From the NCBI RefSeq assembly GCF_019740335.1, contig NZ_JAHXZS010000002.1, positions 310,001 through 374,000 of the forward strand: a DNA stretch of 64,000 bases. The letters are read 5' to 3'. This stretch comes from Alteraquisediminimonas sediminicola (lineage in GTDB: Bacteria; Pseudomonadota; Alphaproteobacteria; Sphingomonadales; Sphingomonadaceae). Positions 9,791 to 18,850 of this stretch are shown here, one piece after another. The notes beneath the pieces are model-generated. The model saw only the letters and a program-made list of their open reading frames with translations. It did no database searches and was not told the origin of the DNA. How positions within the stretch are numbered: position 1 is the first letter of the stretch; each line of letters begins with the position of its first letter. The position numbers and the translations under genes were made by a program.

Positions 9791-10642
9791 TTAATCCAAG
9801 ATCGATCTAAGTTCGACCCAAGTCTTACCTGTGTATACACTCATCAGTTGGTTGCAGCCCTGCGCCCGCGCATCAAGTGGCGATCCCGGCACGGCCATCA
9901 CCTCGCGCCCATATTCCGCCGCCAATCGCGCGGTGATCAGCGAACCGGAGCGGGGCGCGGCCTCCACCACCAATGTGCCGCCCGCCAGTCCGGCGATAAT
10001 CCGGTTGCGATAGGGGAAATGCCGCGCCTGCGGCTCGCGCCCCGGCGGCTGTTCGGCCACCAACAACCCAGTGTGCGCGATCCGTTCCTGCAATTCGCGA
10101 TTTTCCGGCGGATAATAACTGTCGATCCCGCCCGCGATCACCGCGATGGTGCCGCTGTCAATCGATCCCGCATGCACAGCCGTATCAATTCCGCGCGCAA
10201 GGCCGGATACCGTCACATGGCCACGCTCGCCCAGCCGCACCGCCAAATCACGGGCAAGACGACACGCCGCCGCAGAGGCATTGCGCGCGCCGACCATCGC
10301 GACCATCGGGCGATCGAGCAGCGCCTCATGTCCGCGCACGACCAAGACCGGCGGCGCATTTTCGATCTCGCCCAAGGCCAGCGGATATAGCCCCTGCCCC
10401 AAAAACAGGTAACGCGCGCCAAGCTGGTCCACCCGCTCCATTTCGCGCTCCACCTCCGCCCGCGCGGCAAGGCGCGGCGCTTTACCGCGCCCGCGCGCCG
10501 CCAGATCGGGAATCGCGCGCAACGCCGCGTCTGCCGAACCGAATCGCTGCAACAGATGATAATAAGTGATCGGCCCGATATTGGCCGAACGGATCAGCCG
10601 CAAACGGGCAATCCGGTCTTCAAGCAACGCAACACTCAACAC
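9791..10642 (-). pseudogene. dprA: dprA 5' part: SAM-like and Rossmann domains, tail replaced
   Basis: DprA binds single-stranded DNA and loads RecA during natural transformation. The first 266 residues are native: an N-terminal HhH/SAM-like domain (ANIGPITYYHLLQRFG near 20-35) and the DprA Rossmann domain with MVGARNAS, VSGLARGID, GGIDSYYPPEN, FPYRNRIIAGLA and RSGSLITARLAAEYGREV. After QGCNQL the frame runs into the inserted element, adds 17 foreign residues and stops. The start is GTG 10642 with AAGGGAG five bases upstream. The winged-helix domain is detached at 8363-8674. The Rossmann core is intact, so a shortened protein could retain DNA and RecA binding. Confidence 0.88.
9824..9845 (-). 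repeat. Right terminal inverted repeat of the dprA element
   Basis: Read on the minus strand this contains GTGTATACACAGG and matches the left end (8660-8681) at 17 of 22 positions. A partly similar sequence (CTGTGTGTGCATACAGTTAC, about 9741-9760) lies some 65 bp inside, sharing ACAGTTAC with the left end. Confidence 0.65.
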
Positions 10643-10663
10643 GCTTACTCCCTTAAATGCACC

Positions 10664-11272
10664 CTAGCTTTTGCTACCCACTTTCGGCTCCGTCCCGGCG
10701 ATCAAGCGCCGGATATTATCCGCATGTTTAAACACGCACACCAACGCCAGCCCTAAAAACAACGGCGCATATCCGCCAAAGCCAAGCCCCAGCGCGGCCA
10801 ATGGCGTCGATAAGGCCGCCACCATGCCACCCACCGATGATCGCTTGGAAAGATACAGCGCCGATAGCCAGACCCCTGCAAACACTAATCCGACCGGCCA
10901 TGCCAGCGCCAGCGCGATGCCAAGCAATGTCGCCACACCCTTGCCACCCTTGAACCCAAGCCAGACCGGGAAAAGATGCCCGAAAAACGCGCCCAAAGCC
11001 GCCAGACTCAGCAGATCTGGCCCCCGCAACTCAGGCCAGATCGCGCCCGCAATCAAAATGGCCACCGCGCCTTTGGCCCCGTCGAGCAACAATGTCGCCG
11101 CCGCCAGACCCTTGCGGCCCGTGCGCAACACATTAGTCGCCCCGATATTGCCGGAACCGATCTGGCGCAGGTCGCCCGCGCCCGCAATCCGCGTCAGAAT
11201 CACCCCGAATGGGATCGATCCCAACAAATAGCCGAGCAACAATGCCTCCAGCGGCACACTCCATGACGGCAT
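10664..11272 (-). CDS. plsY: Acyl-phosphate:glycerol-3-phosphate acyltransferase
   Basis: Inner-membrane enzyme that makes lysophosphatidic acid from acyl-phosphate and glycerol-3-phosphate, the first step of phospholipid synthesis. The 202 residues show the PlsY hallmarks: [11 protein letters not shown] near 18-28, [14 protein letters not shown] near 39-52, and [18 protein letters not shown] near 97-114, with about five hydrophobic membrane segments. It lies 21 bp upstream of dprA on the same strand, so the two may share a transcript. plsC, the next enzyme in the pathway, is in the window at 18137. Confidence 0.95.
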   Translation of the reverse strand: MPSWSVPLEALLLGYLLGSIPFGVILTRIAGAGDLRQIGSGNIGATNVLRTGRKGLAAATLLLDGAKGAVAILIAGAIWPELRGPDLLSLAALGAFFGHLFPVWLGFKGGKGVATLLGIALALAWPVGLVFAGVWLSALYLSKRSSVGGMVAALSTPLAALGLGFGGYAPLFLGLALVCVFKHADNIRRLIAGTEPKVGSKS

Positions 11273-11483
11273 CGAAAACCCTCTTCTTCACGTTGCGGAT
11301 CTGCGGCAAGACCCTATCACTTTATACAAGCACGCATCATATCTTCTGTCCAACGGCGCACAAGCGGCGTTTATGCACCAATCCGCTATTGCAACGCGGC
11401 ATGGTCCATGCTTTAGGCATTGCCAGAAGATTGCAACAGGTCCGCACACACGGACCACGCGACACGACGGGGAAGTTGATCAC
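11273..11483. other. Divergent promoter region plsY/sdhB
   Basis: This 211-bp gap separates divergent plsY and sdhB and should hold both promoters. I cannot point to a convincing -35/-10 pair, operator or hairpin. Confidence 0.4.
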
Positions 11484-12263
11484 ATGGCGGAATTCTCACT
11501 GCCCACCAACAGCAAGATCAAAAAAGGTGGCAAGGTTCACAAGACCGATGGCGCCAGCGTCAAGGCCTTCAAGGTCTATCGCTACGATCCTGATTCGGGC
11601 GAAAATCCCCATTACGATACGTTCGAGATCGATCTCGACGATTGCGGCCCGATGGTGCTCGATGCGCTCATCAAGATGAAGTCCGAACAGGACCCGTCGC
11701 TGACGTTCCGCCGCTCGTGCCGCGAAGGGATTTGCGGTTCATGCTCGATGAACATCAACGGTCGCAACGGCCTCGCCTGCACGACCGCGATTGAAGATTG
11801 CAAGGGCGATGTCCGCATCACCCCATTGCCGCATATGGATGTCATCAAGGATCTCGTCCCTGATTTCACCCATTTCTACGCGCAATATGCGTCGATCCAG
11901 CCTTGGTTGCAGACCGTCACCCCGCCGCCTTCGGGCAAGGAACGTCTCCAGTCGCCGGAAGATCGCAACAAATTGGATGGTCTGTATGAGTGCATTCTGT
12001 GCGCCTGCTGCTCGACCTCTTGCCCGAGCTATTGGTGGAACTCCGACAAGTTCCTCGGCCCGGCCATCTTGTTGCAGGCCTATCGCTGGTTGGCGGATAG
12101 CCGCGACGAAATGACCGGCGAGCGTCTGGACGAACTGGAAGATCCGTTCCGCCTGTATCGCTGCCACACCATCATGAACTGCGCCAATGTCTGCCCCAAG
12201 GGTCTGTCCCCGGCGCGGGCCATTGCCGAAACCAAGAAGATGATGGCCGAACGGGCGATCTGA
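11484..12263 (+). CDS. sdhB: Succinate dehydrogenase iron-sulfur subunit
   Basis: Carries electrons from the flavoprotein SdhA to quinone through three Fe-S clusters. The 259 residues include the [2Fe-2S] motif [10 protein letters not shown] and its downstream cysteine (near residues 74-95), and the [4Fe-4S]/[3Fe-4S] motifs [16 protein letters not shown] and [16 protein letters not shown] chose ATG 11484 ([11 protein letters not shown]) over the longer open frame because the family begins here. The other subunits sdhC, sdhD and sdhA are not in the window; sdhB is instead followed directly by a thioesterase gene and zapE. Confidence 0.95.
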   Translation: MAEFSLPTNSKIKKGGKVHKTDGASVKAFKVYRYDPDSGENPHYDTFEIDLDDCGPMVLDALIKMKSEQDPSLTFRRSCREGICGSCSMNINGRNGLACTTAIEDCKGDVRITPLPHMDVIKDLVPDFTHFYAQYASIQPWLQTVTPPPSGKERLQSPEDRNKLDGLYECILCACCSTSCPSYWWNSDKFLGPAILLQAYRWLADSRDEMTGERLDELEDPFRLYRCHTIMNCANVCPKGLSPARAIAETKKMMAERAI

Positions 12264-12265
12264 TC

Positions 12266-12733
12266 TTGACGGAACAAGCCCTCGGCTATCCCACATTCAA
12301 ATATGCGCCAGACCCGGACATGCCGGGCTGGCACATTTGGGAAGCCGAGGCAGTTCAGGCATTCAACGCCCAATTCGAACCCATCCGCCTGCGCACCGAT
12401 GAAGATGGCCGCGCCCGCGTGCGGTTCTGGCCCCGCGCCACCCATCAAAATCCATCGGGCAATGTCCATGGCGGCGCGATCATGGCCTTTGTCGATATGG
12501 CGCTATTCGCAGGCGCGCATCAATTGGGCATCCGCCCGGTGATGAAAGCCCTCACCATTGATGCGGGCGTCCAATTCATCGACGGCGCAGTCATCGGAGA
12601 GCCGGTGGATGCGGTGGTTGAATTGCTGCGGGAAACCGGCCGCATGGCATTCATTCGCGGCCTGATCGAACAACAAGGCCGCCTCATCGCCGCCTTCAAC
12701 GGCACCTTCCGCAAATATGTGCCGCAAAATTAA
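12266..12733 (+). CDS. PaaI-type hotdog thioesterase
   Basis: A 155-residue single-hotdog protein of the PaaI/YigI type. Signature region: NPSGNVHGGAIMAFVDMALF (about residues 64-83), where the HGG turn and Asp in the central helix are typical of acyl-CoA thioesterases, followed by the beta strands FIDGAVIGEPVDAVVEL. The frame begins at a TTG two bases after the sdhB stop, so it is probably translated by coupling. The substrate cannot be told from sequence. It sits in a sdhB-thioesterase-zapE transcript. Confidence 0.85.
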   Translation: MTEQALGYPTFKYAPDPDMPGWHIWEAEAVQAFNAQFEPIRLRTDEDGRARVRFWPRATHQNPSGNVHGGAIMAFVDMALFAGAHQLGIRPVMKALTIDAGVQFIDGAVIGEPVDAVVELLRETGRMAFIRGLIEQQGRLIAAFNGTFRKYVPQN

Positions 12734-12742
12734 GGTGGATAT

Positions 12743-13909
12743 ATGAGCGGTATAGCCCAACGCTATCAGATCATGGTCGAGGCAGGCGAACTGCGCCCGG
12801 ATGTCGATCAGCGCATGGCGATGGAACGGCTGCGCCAGATGGCCGATGCGTTGGAAGCCGCCGACCGCGCAGGTTCTGCGGGCGGCGGGTTGTTCGGCCT
12901 ATTCAAGCGCAAGAGCGCCGGACCCGTCATTCGCCACCTCTATCTGTGGGGCGGGGTCGGTCGCGGCAAGTCGATGATCATGGACATGTTCTTCGATTGC
13001 CTCAACATCAAGGCCAAGCGCCGCGTCCATTTCCACGCCTTCATGCTGGAGGTGCATGACCGCATCCGTCAGGCCCGCACGCTGGATAAGGGCGATCCGA
13101 TCCCGATCGTCGCCCGCGACCTTGCCCGCGATCTCCGCCTGCTCGCTTTTGATGAAATGCAGGTCAACAACATCGCCGATGCGATGATCCTGTCGCGCTT
13201 GTTCACGGCCCTGCTGGAACAAGGGGTGACCGTCGTCACCACCTCCAATCGCCACCCGCGCGATCTGTATAAAAACGGCCTGAACCGCGCCCATTTCCTG
13301 CCATTTATCGATCTGTTGGAAGCGCAATTCGACATCATGACCCTGAACGGCCCAGTCGATTATCGGTTGGAACGCCTGACCGGGGTCAAAACATGGCACA
13401 GCCCGGCAGATGCCGTCGCCACGGCCTCATTGAGCGAAGCCTTTTTCCGCCTGACCGATTATCCCGTCAACGACAAGGCGCATGTCCCGTCGGAAGACCT
13501 TGAAATTCCGGGTGGGCGCATCATCCATGTCCCGAAAAGCTTCAAGGGCGTGGGCGTTTTTTCCTTCAAGCGTCTGTGCGCCGAGGCGCGCGGCGCGGCG
13601 GATTATCTGGCGCTTGCCCAGCATTTCCACACGCTGATCATCGTCGCCATCCCGATCATGGGACCGCAAAATCGCAACGAAGCCGCCCGCTTCGTCACCC
13701 TGATCGATGCGCTGTATGAACACCGCGTCAAACTCCTCGCCGCTGCCGCCGCCGCCCCGGCGAGCCTCTACCCCACCGGCGATGGGGCGTTCGAATTTGA
13801 ACGCACCGTATCGCGCCTGATGGAAATGCAATCGGCGGATTATCTCGCCCTTGGCCATGGCGAAGCGGAAGACGAACCGCAACTCGCGACCGAGGCGGAG
13901 GCCGGGTAA
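12743..13909 (+). CDS. zapE: Cell division ATPase ZapE (AFG1 family)
   Basis: A 388-residue AFG1-like AAA ATPase. The Walker A motif GGVGRGKS lies near residues 70-77, Walker B LLAFDEMQV near 133-141 and a sensor segment TTSNRHPRDLYKNGL near 166-180. In E. coli ZapE associates with the FtsZ ring under stress; mitochondrial relatives act on respiratory complexes. An Ala-rich stretch and an acidic C-terminal tail follow the ATPase core. It lies 9 bp after the thioesterase gene. In many alphaproteobacteria zapE borders TCA genes, which fits the sdhB upstream. Confidence 0.92.
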   Translation: MSGIAQRYQIMVEAGELRPDVDQRMAMERLRQMADALEAADRAGSAGGGLFGLFKRKSAGPVIRHLYLWGGVGRGKSMIMDMFFDCLNIKAKRRVHFHAFMLEVHDRIRQARTLDKGDPIPIVARDLARDLRLLAFDEMQVNNIADAMILSRLFTALLEQGVTVVTTSNRHPRDLYKNGLNRAHFLPFIDLLEAQFDIMTLNGPVDYRLERLTGVKTWHSPADAVATASLSEAFFRLTDYPVNDKAHVPSEDLEIPGGRIIHVPKSFKGVGVFSFKRLCAEARGAADYLALAQHFHTLIIVAIPIMGPQNRNEAARFVTLIDALYEHRVKLLAAAAAAPASLYPTGDGAFEFERTVSRLMEMQSADYLALGHGEAEDEPQLATEAEAG

Positions 13910-13924
13910 CGGCTTCCACTTCTC

Positions 13925-14179
13925 ATGGCCAAAAAGAAATACACGCTGACTGCCACCCTGCCCGATGGCTATGTCAAAACCATCGGCCCGACCGCGACCG
14001 AGTTCACGCATTATTGGCGCATTGTCGCGACGCTGGAGAACGGCAAGACCGAGGTCTTCTGGGGCCACACCAAATCCCTTGCCGAGGCCCGTAAGAAGAA
14101 GGTCGCCGCGCAAGAAGGCGCTAAAATTCGTGGCTGGAAGGGCTATGAGATTGATATCGTGGAACTGGAGCGGTCGTAG
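13925..14179 (+). CDS. Small conserved-looking protein of unknown function
   Basis: An 84-residue basic protein starting MAKKKYTLTATLPDG. The first half looks like an antiparallel beta sheet (YTLTATL, KTIGPTATEFTHYWRIVAT, KTEVFWGHTKS), followed by a Lys/Arg/Ala-rich helix and a short acidic end. No signal peptide, membrane segment or metal-binding cysteines are present. It follows zapE by 15 bp and probably shares its transcript. I do not recognise the family. Confidence 0.7.
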   Translation: MAKKKYTLTATLPDGYVKTIGPTATEFTHYWRIVATLENGKTEVFWGHTKSLAEARKKKVAAQEGAKIRGWKGYEIDIVELERS

Positions 14180-14224
14180 ACGCGGTGTCGGCCCTGTGCC
14201 GCCCGCCCCACATTCCCTCCGCCG

Positions 14225-14322
14225 TCATTCCCGCGTAGGCGGGAATCCAGACAGGGCGGACCAACACGGTTGCGCGCCCTTCGATCCGATGGCGCTTATG
14301 GATTCCCGCCTGCGCGGGAATG
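14225..14322. repeat. Inverted pair of REP-like palindromes
   Basis: Two 23-base palindromic units, at 14225-14247 and 14300-14322, each of the CATTCCCGCG.AGGCGGGAA type, face each other and differ at one position when one is reversed. They lie in the convergent gap between the 84-residue gene and tadA. Each unit can fold on its own, and the pair can form a long stem. Such units are common dispersed extragenic palindromes and could act as a terminator here. Confidence 0.75.
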
Positions 14323-14350
14323 GCGCATTTTGGGGAAGCACTCGCACCCA

Positions 14351-14803
14351 CTATCGCCGCGCCGTAAAAAACGCCCGCAATTGCGCCGCCGCTTCCATTT
14401 CACCCAGCCCGGCATAGACCTCGGGCCGGTGATGGCAGGTCGGTTGGTCGAACCAGCGCGGGCCATGTTCGATCGCGCCGCCCTTGGGATCGCTCGCGGC
14501 GTAATACACGCGGTCAATGCGGGCGTGGCTGATCGCGGCGGCGCACATCGCGCAGGGCTCCAGCGTCACCCATAAATCACAGCCCATCAACCGCCCATCG
14601 CCCAGTTTCTCGCATGCCGCACGGATCGCGAGGATTTCGGCGTGCGCAGTCGGATCAAGCCCACCATGCATCGCATTGCCGACCGCCGCCACCACCTCGG
14701 AACCCCGCATGATCACCGCGCCGACCGGCACTTCGTCTGCTGCCGCCGCTTGGGCTGCAAGGTCGAGGGCGTGGCGCATCGGGGTGGGGACCGGCATTTT
14801 CAT
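14351..14803 (-). CDS. tadA: tRNA adenosine(34) deaminase
   Basis: Converts the wobble adenosine of tRNA-Arg(ACG) to inosine. The 150 residues include the zinc-binding, catalytic HAEI motif near residue 54 and the PCAMC motif near 83, plus EVPVGAVI near the start, which mark a CDA-fold deaminase of the TadA class. GGGAGGGG five bases upstream supports ATG 14803. The motifs also fit guanine deaminases, but length and flanking residues favour TadA. Confidence 0.9.
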   Translation of the reverse strand: MKMPVPTPMRHALDLAAQAAAADEVPVGAVIMRGSEVVAAVGNAMHGGLDPTAHAEILAIRAACEKLGDGRLMGCDLWVTLEPCAMCAAAISHARIDRVYYAASDPKGGAIEHGPRWFDQPTCHHRPEVYAGLGEMEAAAQLRAFFTARR

Positions 14804-14943
14804 CGCCCCTCCCTATCGCGTCCATTATTCATCTGCCAGTCAGTTTCATCATCTCATGATTTGCCAATTCAACCGGCTCGGCTATGGTCGCGGCCATGAT
14901 GGCCAGCTCTGGCTGATCCAGATCATCTCATCGGGAGTATTTC

Positions 14944-17817
14944 ATGCGTACGTCCGTTCTTGCCCTTTGCCTTGCGCCGTTGCTCGTCGCAGGTTGCGCG
15001 GCGCAGCCCAAAGCTCTCGCACCTGTCGCAGCGCCAGTCATCGCCAAGCCCGGTCCGGTGCCGGTCAGCCTCTTGGCCGCACAGGTCAATATTCCGAACG
15101 AGACGTTCACCCTCGCCAATGGCCTGCGCGTCATCGTGCATGAAGATCGCAAGGCCCCGATTGTCGCGGTGTCGGTCTGGTATCATATCGGTTCGCGCAA
15201 TGAACCGGCGGGCAAGACCGGTTTTGCCCATTTGTTCGAACATCTGATGTTCAACGGCTCGGAAAATGCGCCGGGCGATTATTTCGAACCCTTGCAAGAG
15301 GTCGGCGCGACCGATTTCAACGGCACGACATGGTTCGACCGCACCAATTATTTCCAGAACGTCCCAACGGCGGCGCTGGAACGCGCGCTGTTTCTCGAAA
15401 GCGACCGCATGGGGCATTTGCTCGGCGCGGTGACGCAGGCCAAGCTCGATAATCAGCGCGGCGTTGTTCAGAATGAAAAGCGTCAGGGCGATAATCAACC
15501 CTTTGGCATGGTCGAATATGCCCAGTTGGAAGCGCTGTTCCCGGCGGGCCATCCTTATCATCACGCAACCATTGGTTCGATGGCGGACCTTGATGCGGCC
15601 TCGCTGGAAGATGTGAAAAACTGGTTCCGCGCCCATTATGGCCCGAACAATGCCGTGCTGGTGCTGGCGGGCGATATCGATGCCAAAACCGCCAAGCCCT
15701 TGGTCGAAAAATGGTTCGGCGATATTGCGCGCGGGCCGGAACCGGTGGCCGACAGCGTCGATATTCCGACCCTTGCCACGCCTAAAACGGAGGTGCTGAA
15801 GGACCGCGTCGCCACCACCCGCATTTATCGCAATTGGGTGGTGCCGGGGGTCGATAGCGCGGATGCAGTGCCGCTCGATATTGCCGCCTCGGTGCTGGGC
15901 GGCCTGTCCAGCTCGCGGCTTGATAATGCACTGGTCCGCAAGGAGCAGATCGCGGTCAGTGTCACCGCCAGCCTGCAAGCCTTCGAAAAAGTGAGCCTGT
16001 TCGAAGTTACCGCCGATGTGAAGCCGGGCGTCGATCCGGCGCTGGTTGCCAAGCGGCTGGACGAGATCATCGCCGATTTCCGCGCCAATGGCCCGACTGC
16101 CGATGAGGTGCAGCGCGTGGCGACTGGCGAACTCGCGAGCAGCATCGTGGGACTGGAACAGGTCGGCGGCTTTAACGGCAAGGCGAATGTGCTGGCCGAG
16201 GGGCTGCTGTATAATAACGACGTCAATCATTACCGCGCAGAGCTTGCCCAATATGGCAGCGCAACGCCCGCGCAGGTGACGGCGGTGATGCAGAAATGGC
16301 TGTCGCGCCCGGTCTATAATCTGACGGTCGAACCGGGGCAGCGCGGTGCCTATGAAGAGGCCAAAACCTCGAACGCCAAGATCGCCCCGCGCCAATATTG
16401 GTCGGGCGAAGGCGCGGCCCCCGATAATGTCGCGCCCATCGCCAAGGCCGACCGCAGCAAATTGCCGCAGGTCACCCCCGTGGCCGATCTCGATTTCCCG
16501 ACCGTCGAACGCGCCACATTGTCGAATGGCGTGACGATCCGTTATGTCCAGCGCCAATCGACCCCGACGACAAGGCTCTCGCTCAGTTTCGATGCGGGCT
16601 ATGCCGCCGATAATCGCGACAAGCTCGGCACCCAGGCGCTGATGCTGTCCTTGTTGGATGAAGGCACGACCAGCCGCAATTCGATCCAGATTGCCGAGGA
16701 GCAGGAACGGCTCGGCGCATCGATCAGCGCGGGCGCGAGCATGGACCGCACCAGCCTCTCGCTCTTTGCGTTGACGCCCAATCTCGACCTGTCGCTCGAT
16801 CTGTTCGAGGACATCGTCAAGCATCCGGCCTTTGCCCCGGATGAGGTCGAACGCCTGCGCGCCCAGCAATTGGCGGGCATCGCGGCGGAAGCCAAGGAAC
16901 CGAACGCCATCGCCAGCCGCGCCTTGCCGCCGCTTTTATATGGCAAGGACAATCCCTATGGCATTCCATTCTCCGGCAGCGGGACCGAAGCGAGCGTCAA
17001 ATCCGTCACCCGCGACGATCTGATCGCCTTTCACCAATCATGGCTGCGACCGGAAAAGCTGTCGATCTTCGTCGTGAGCGATCTGCCCTTGGCCGAATTG
17101 CAACCAAAATTGGAGGCGCGTTTCGGCGCATGGCAGGGGACAGGTGTTGCCGCCCCGGCCAAGCCGATCAACGCGACCGTCGCGGCCCCGAAAACATCGC
17201 GGATTATCCTCATCAACCGCCCGGATTCGCCTCAATCGGTGATCTTGGCCGGGCAGGTACTGCCGTTGAACGGCACGGATGAACTATTGCCGCTCCAGAC
17301 CGGGATCGAGGTGTTGAGCAACAATTTCCTGTCCCGCCTCAACATGGACCTGCGCGAAACCAAGGGCTGGTCCTATGGCGTGCGCGGCGGCGTGACCCAG
17401 TTTGAAGGGCAAGTGCCGTACATCATCACCGCCCCGGTGCAGGCCGACAAGACCGGCCCGGCCATTGCCGAAATCCTGTCGCAGGTGATGGCATTCCGCA
17501 CGACCAAGGGCATCACTGCGGATGAATTCCGCCGCCGCATCTCGGACAATATCCTGAAACTGCCGGGCAGCTTTGAAACGGCGGGCGCGGTGCTGACGGC
17601 GATGCAGCGCAACGCCCTGTTCCAGCGTCCAGACGATTTTTACGACGGTCTCGCCAGCCGCTATCGCGGCATGACCGCAGGCGAACTCGACAAGGCTGTC
17701 CGCGCCGTGATCGATCCTGCCCGCTTTACTTGGGTGATCGTCGGCGATGCGGCCAAGGTCGGCCCGCAATTGCGCACACTTAAAATCCCGGTCGAAAATG
17801 TGGAGGCACCAGAATGA
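14944..17817 (+). CDS. Two-domain M16 zinc metallopeptidase, lipoprotein
   Basis: A 957-residue protein with two M16 peptidase units. The N-terminus is a lipoprotein signal ending in the lipobox LVAGC (Cys18), so it should be anchored in the periplasm. The active-site inverted zinc motif HLFEH is at 96-100, with a downstream Glu region (NEKRQGDNQPF). The second half, from about residue 515, has the M16 fold but no HxxEH, as expected for the inactive partner half. The role is probably periplasmic peptide degradation; no substrate can be named. The stop overlaps the next start in an ATGA. Confidence 0.92.
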   Translation: MRTSVLALCLAPLLVAGCAAQPKALAPVAAPVIAKPGPVPVSLLAAQVNIPNETFTLANGLRVIVHEDRKAPIVAVSVWYHIGSRNEPAGKTGFAHLFEHLMFNGSENAPGDYFEPLQEVGATDFNGTTWFDRTNYFQNVPTAALERALFLESDRMGHLLGAVTQAKLDNQRGVVQNEKRQGDNQPFGMVEYAQLEALFPAGHPYHHATIGSMADLDAASLEDVKNWFRAHYGPNNAVLVLAGDIDAKTAKPLVEKWFGDIARGPEPVADSVDIPTLATPKTEVLKDRVATTRIYRNWVVPGVDSADAVPLDIAASVLGGLSSSRLDNALVRKEQIAVSVTASLQAFEKVSLFEVTADVKPGVDPALVAKRLDEIIADFRANGPTADEVQRVATGELASSIVGLEQVGGFNGKANVLAEGLLYNNDVNHYRAELAQYGSATPAQVTAVMQKWLSRPVYNLTVEPGQRGAYEEAKTSNAKIAPRQYWSGEGAAPDNVAPIAKADRSKLPQVTPVADLDFPTVERATLSNGVTIRYVQRQSTPTTRLSLSFDAGYAADNRDKLGTQALMLSLLDEGTTSRNSIQIAEEQERLGASISAGASMDRTSLSLFALTPNLDLSLDLFEDIVKHPAFAPDEVERLRAQQLAGIAAEAKEPNAIASRALPPLLYGKDNPYGIPFSGSGTEASVKSVTRDDLIAFHQSWLRPEKLSIFVVSDLPLAELQPKLEARFGAWQGTGVAAPAKPINATVAAPKTSRIILINRPDSPQSVILAGQVLPLNGTDELLPLQTGIEVLSNNFLSRLNMDLRETKGWSYGVRGGVTQFEGQVPYIITAPVQADKTGPAIAEILSQVMAFRTTKGITADEFRRRISDNILKLPGSFETAGAVLTAMQRNALFQRPDDFYDGLASRYRGMTAGELDKAVRAVIDPARFTWVIVGDAAKVGPQLRTLKIPVENVEAPE

Positions 17818-18119
17818 GCAGCATCATATTGGCAGGCGATTGGGACTGCGTGACCGAAACGCCGATGGGCGAACAGAAATCGGTAATGCATTTCGATGTC
17901 GATGGCGACCGCTTTACCGGCATCAATAGCGCCGAAATGGGTTCGCTCGACATTGAGGCAGGACGGATCGATGGCGATGAAATTCATTGGGAAATGCGCC
18001 TGACCAAGCCAATGAAGATGCTGCTGATCTGCACCGCGCAAATCGATGAGGACCGGTTGGAGGGCTATGCCAAGGCAGGCGGCTTTGGCCAGTTCACGAT
18101 TTCGGCCAAGCGGCGCTGA
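17814..18119 (+). CDS. Small beta-rich protein, unknown
   Basis: A 101-residue protein translationally coupled (ATGA overlap) to the M16 peptidase. It is acidic in the first half and alternates hydrophobic and polar residues (ILAGDWDCVTETPMGEQ, SVMHFDVDGDRFTG), suggesting a small beta-barrel or lipocalin-like fold. A segment LTKPMKMLLICTAQI is hydrophobic but short. There is no signal peptide. I do not recognise a family; coupling to the peptidase suggests a related role, by inference only. Confidence 0.75.
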   Translation: MSSIILAGDWDCVTETPMGEQKSVMHFDVDGDRFTGINSAEMGSLDIEAGRIDGDEIHWEMRLTKPMKMLLICTAQIDEDRLEGYAKAGGFGQFTISAKRR

Positions 18120-18136
18120 CAGGGCTGTTCAAGACG

Positions 18137-18820
18137 ATGGCGCTCATCCGTTCGCTCCTGTTCATGCTGATCTGCTATCCCGGCTCGCTGCTCATCGTGC
18201 TGTCGGGCTTTCCGGCGGCCCCTTTTGGCGCACGCGCGGTGCGCGGGGTGGTGATCGTCTGGGCGCATTGGCACCGCTTTTGCGCCCGTTTTCTGCTCGG
18301 CATTCGCAGCCGCCTGTCCGCGCCTGTGCCTGCGGGCCAATATCTCATCGCCTGCAAGCATCAATCCATGTTTGAAACCATCGAGGCATTGATCATCTTC
18401 GATCATCCCGTGGTGGTGATGAAGCGCGAATTGTCGGAAATGCCGCTTTGGGGCTGGGTCGCGCGGCAATATGGCGTGATCGGGGTGGACCGCGAAGGAT
18501 CTGCCAGCGCACTACGCGCCTTGATGCAGGACGCGAAAGAGGCCGTGAAAACGGGCCGCTCCATCGTCATTTTCCCGGAAGGCACCCGCGTCGCCCCCGG
18601 CGAACAACCAGCGGTGCGCGCAGGCTTTGCCGCCTTGTACAAGATGCTCGGCCTGCCGGTGCTGCCGGTGGCGCTCAATGCCGGAAAAATATGGCCGCGC
18701 GGATTGATCAAACAATCGGGCGTGGTGGATTGGGACTTGCGTCCGATCTTGCCGCCGAAACAGGACCGCGCAGAGATCGAGGCCGCAGTGCATCAGGCGA
18801 TCAACGCGTTGGAAGCCTAA
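18137..18820 (+). CDS. plsC: 1-acylglycerol-3-phosphate acyltransferase
   Basis: Adds the second acyl chain to lysophosphatidic acid. The 227 residues start with a membrane segment (about 4-30) and carry the acyltransferase motifs: HQSMFET near residue 75 (Glu in the place of the usual Asp of HxxxxD), a MPLWGWVARQYGVIGVDR block, and the acceptor-binding FPEGTR near 147-152. It follows the small protein by 17 bp and probably shares its transcript. The PlsC family includes related acyltransferases, so glycerolipid specificity is the likely but not the only reading. Confidence 0.9.
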   Translation: MALIRSLLFMLICYPGSLLIVLSGFPAAPFGARAVRGVVIVWAHWHRFCARFLLGIRSRLSAPVPAGQYLIACKHQSMFETIEALIIFDHPVVVMKRELSEMPLWGWVARQYGVIGVDREGSASALRALMQDAKEAVKTGRSIVIFPEGTRVAPGEQPAVRAGFAALYKMLGLPVLPVALNAGKIWPRGLIKQSGVVDWDLRPILPPKQDRAEIEAAVHQAINALEA

Positions 18821-18850
18821 AGCTCTTGTTCACCTGATTGATATAGCCAT

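Larger units (their letters stand above)
8663..9844. mobile_element. 1.18-kb putative mobile element inserted in dprA
   Basis: Deleting 8663-9844 (1,182 bp, divisible by three) joins codon CTG (9845-9847, minus strand) to ATC (8660-8662) and restores Asn-Gln-Leu-Ile-Arg-Asp-Gly in one 365-residue dprA frame. The ends are imperfect inverted repeats: 8660-8681 matches the reverse complement of 9824-9845 at 17 of 22 positions. A dinucleotide AT flanks both sides (8661-8662 and 9843-9844), which could be a 2-bp target duplication or chance. The left end is strongly AT-rich and unlike the surrounding DNA. One gene (8749-9552, minus) fills most of it. No transposase or recombinase is recognisable, so movement would depend on enzymes from elsewhere. 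Confidence 0.8.

Noticed and set aside
14923-16869. 648-codon open frame opposite the M16 peptidase
   Set aside because: It is antisense to a clear two-domain peptidase; its composition is that of a mirror frame.
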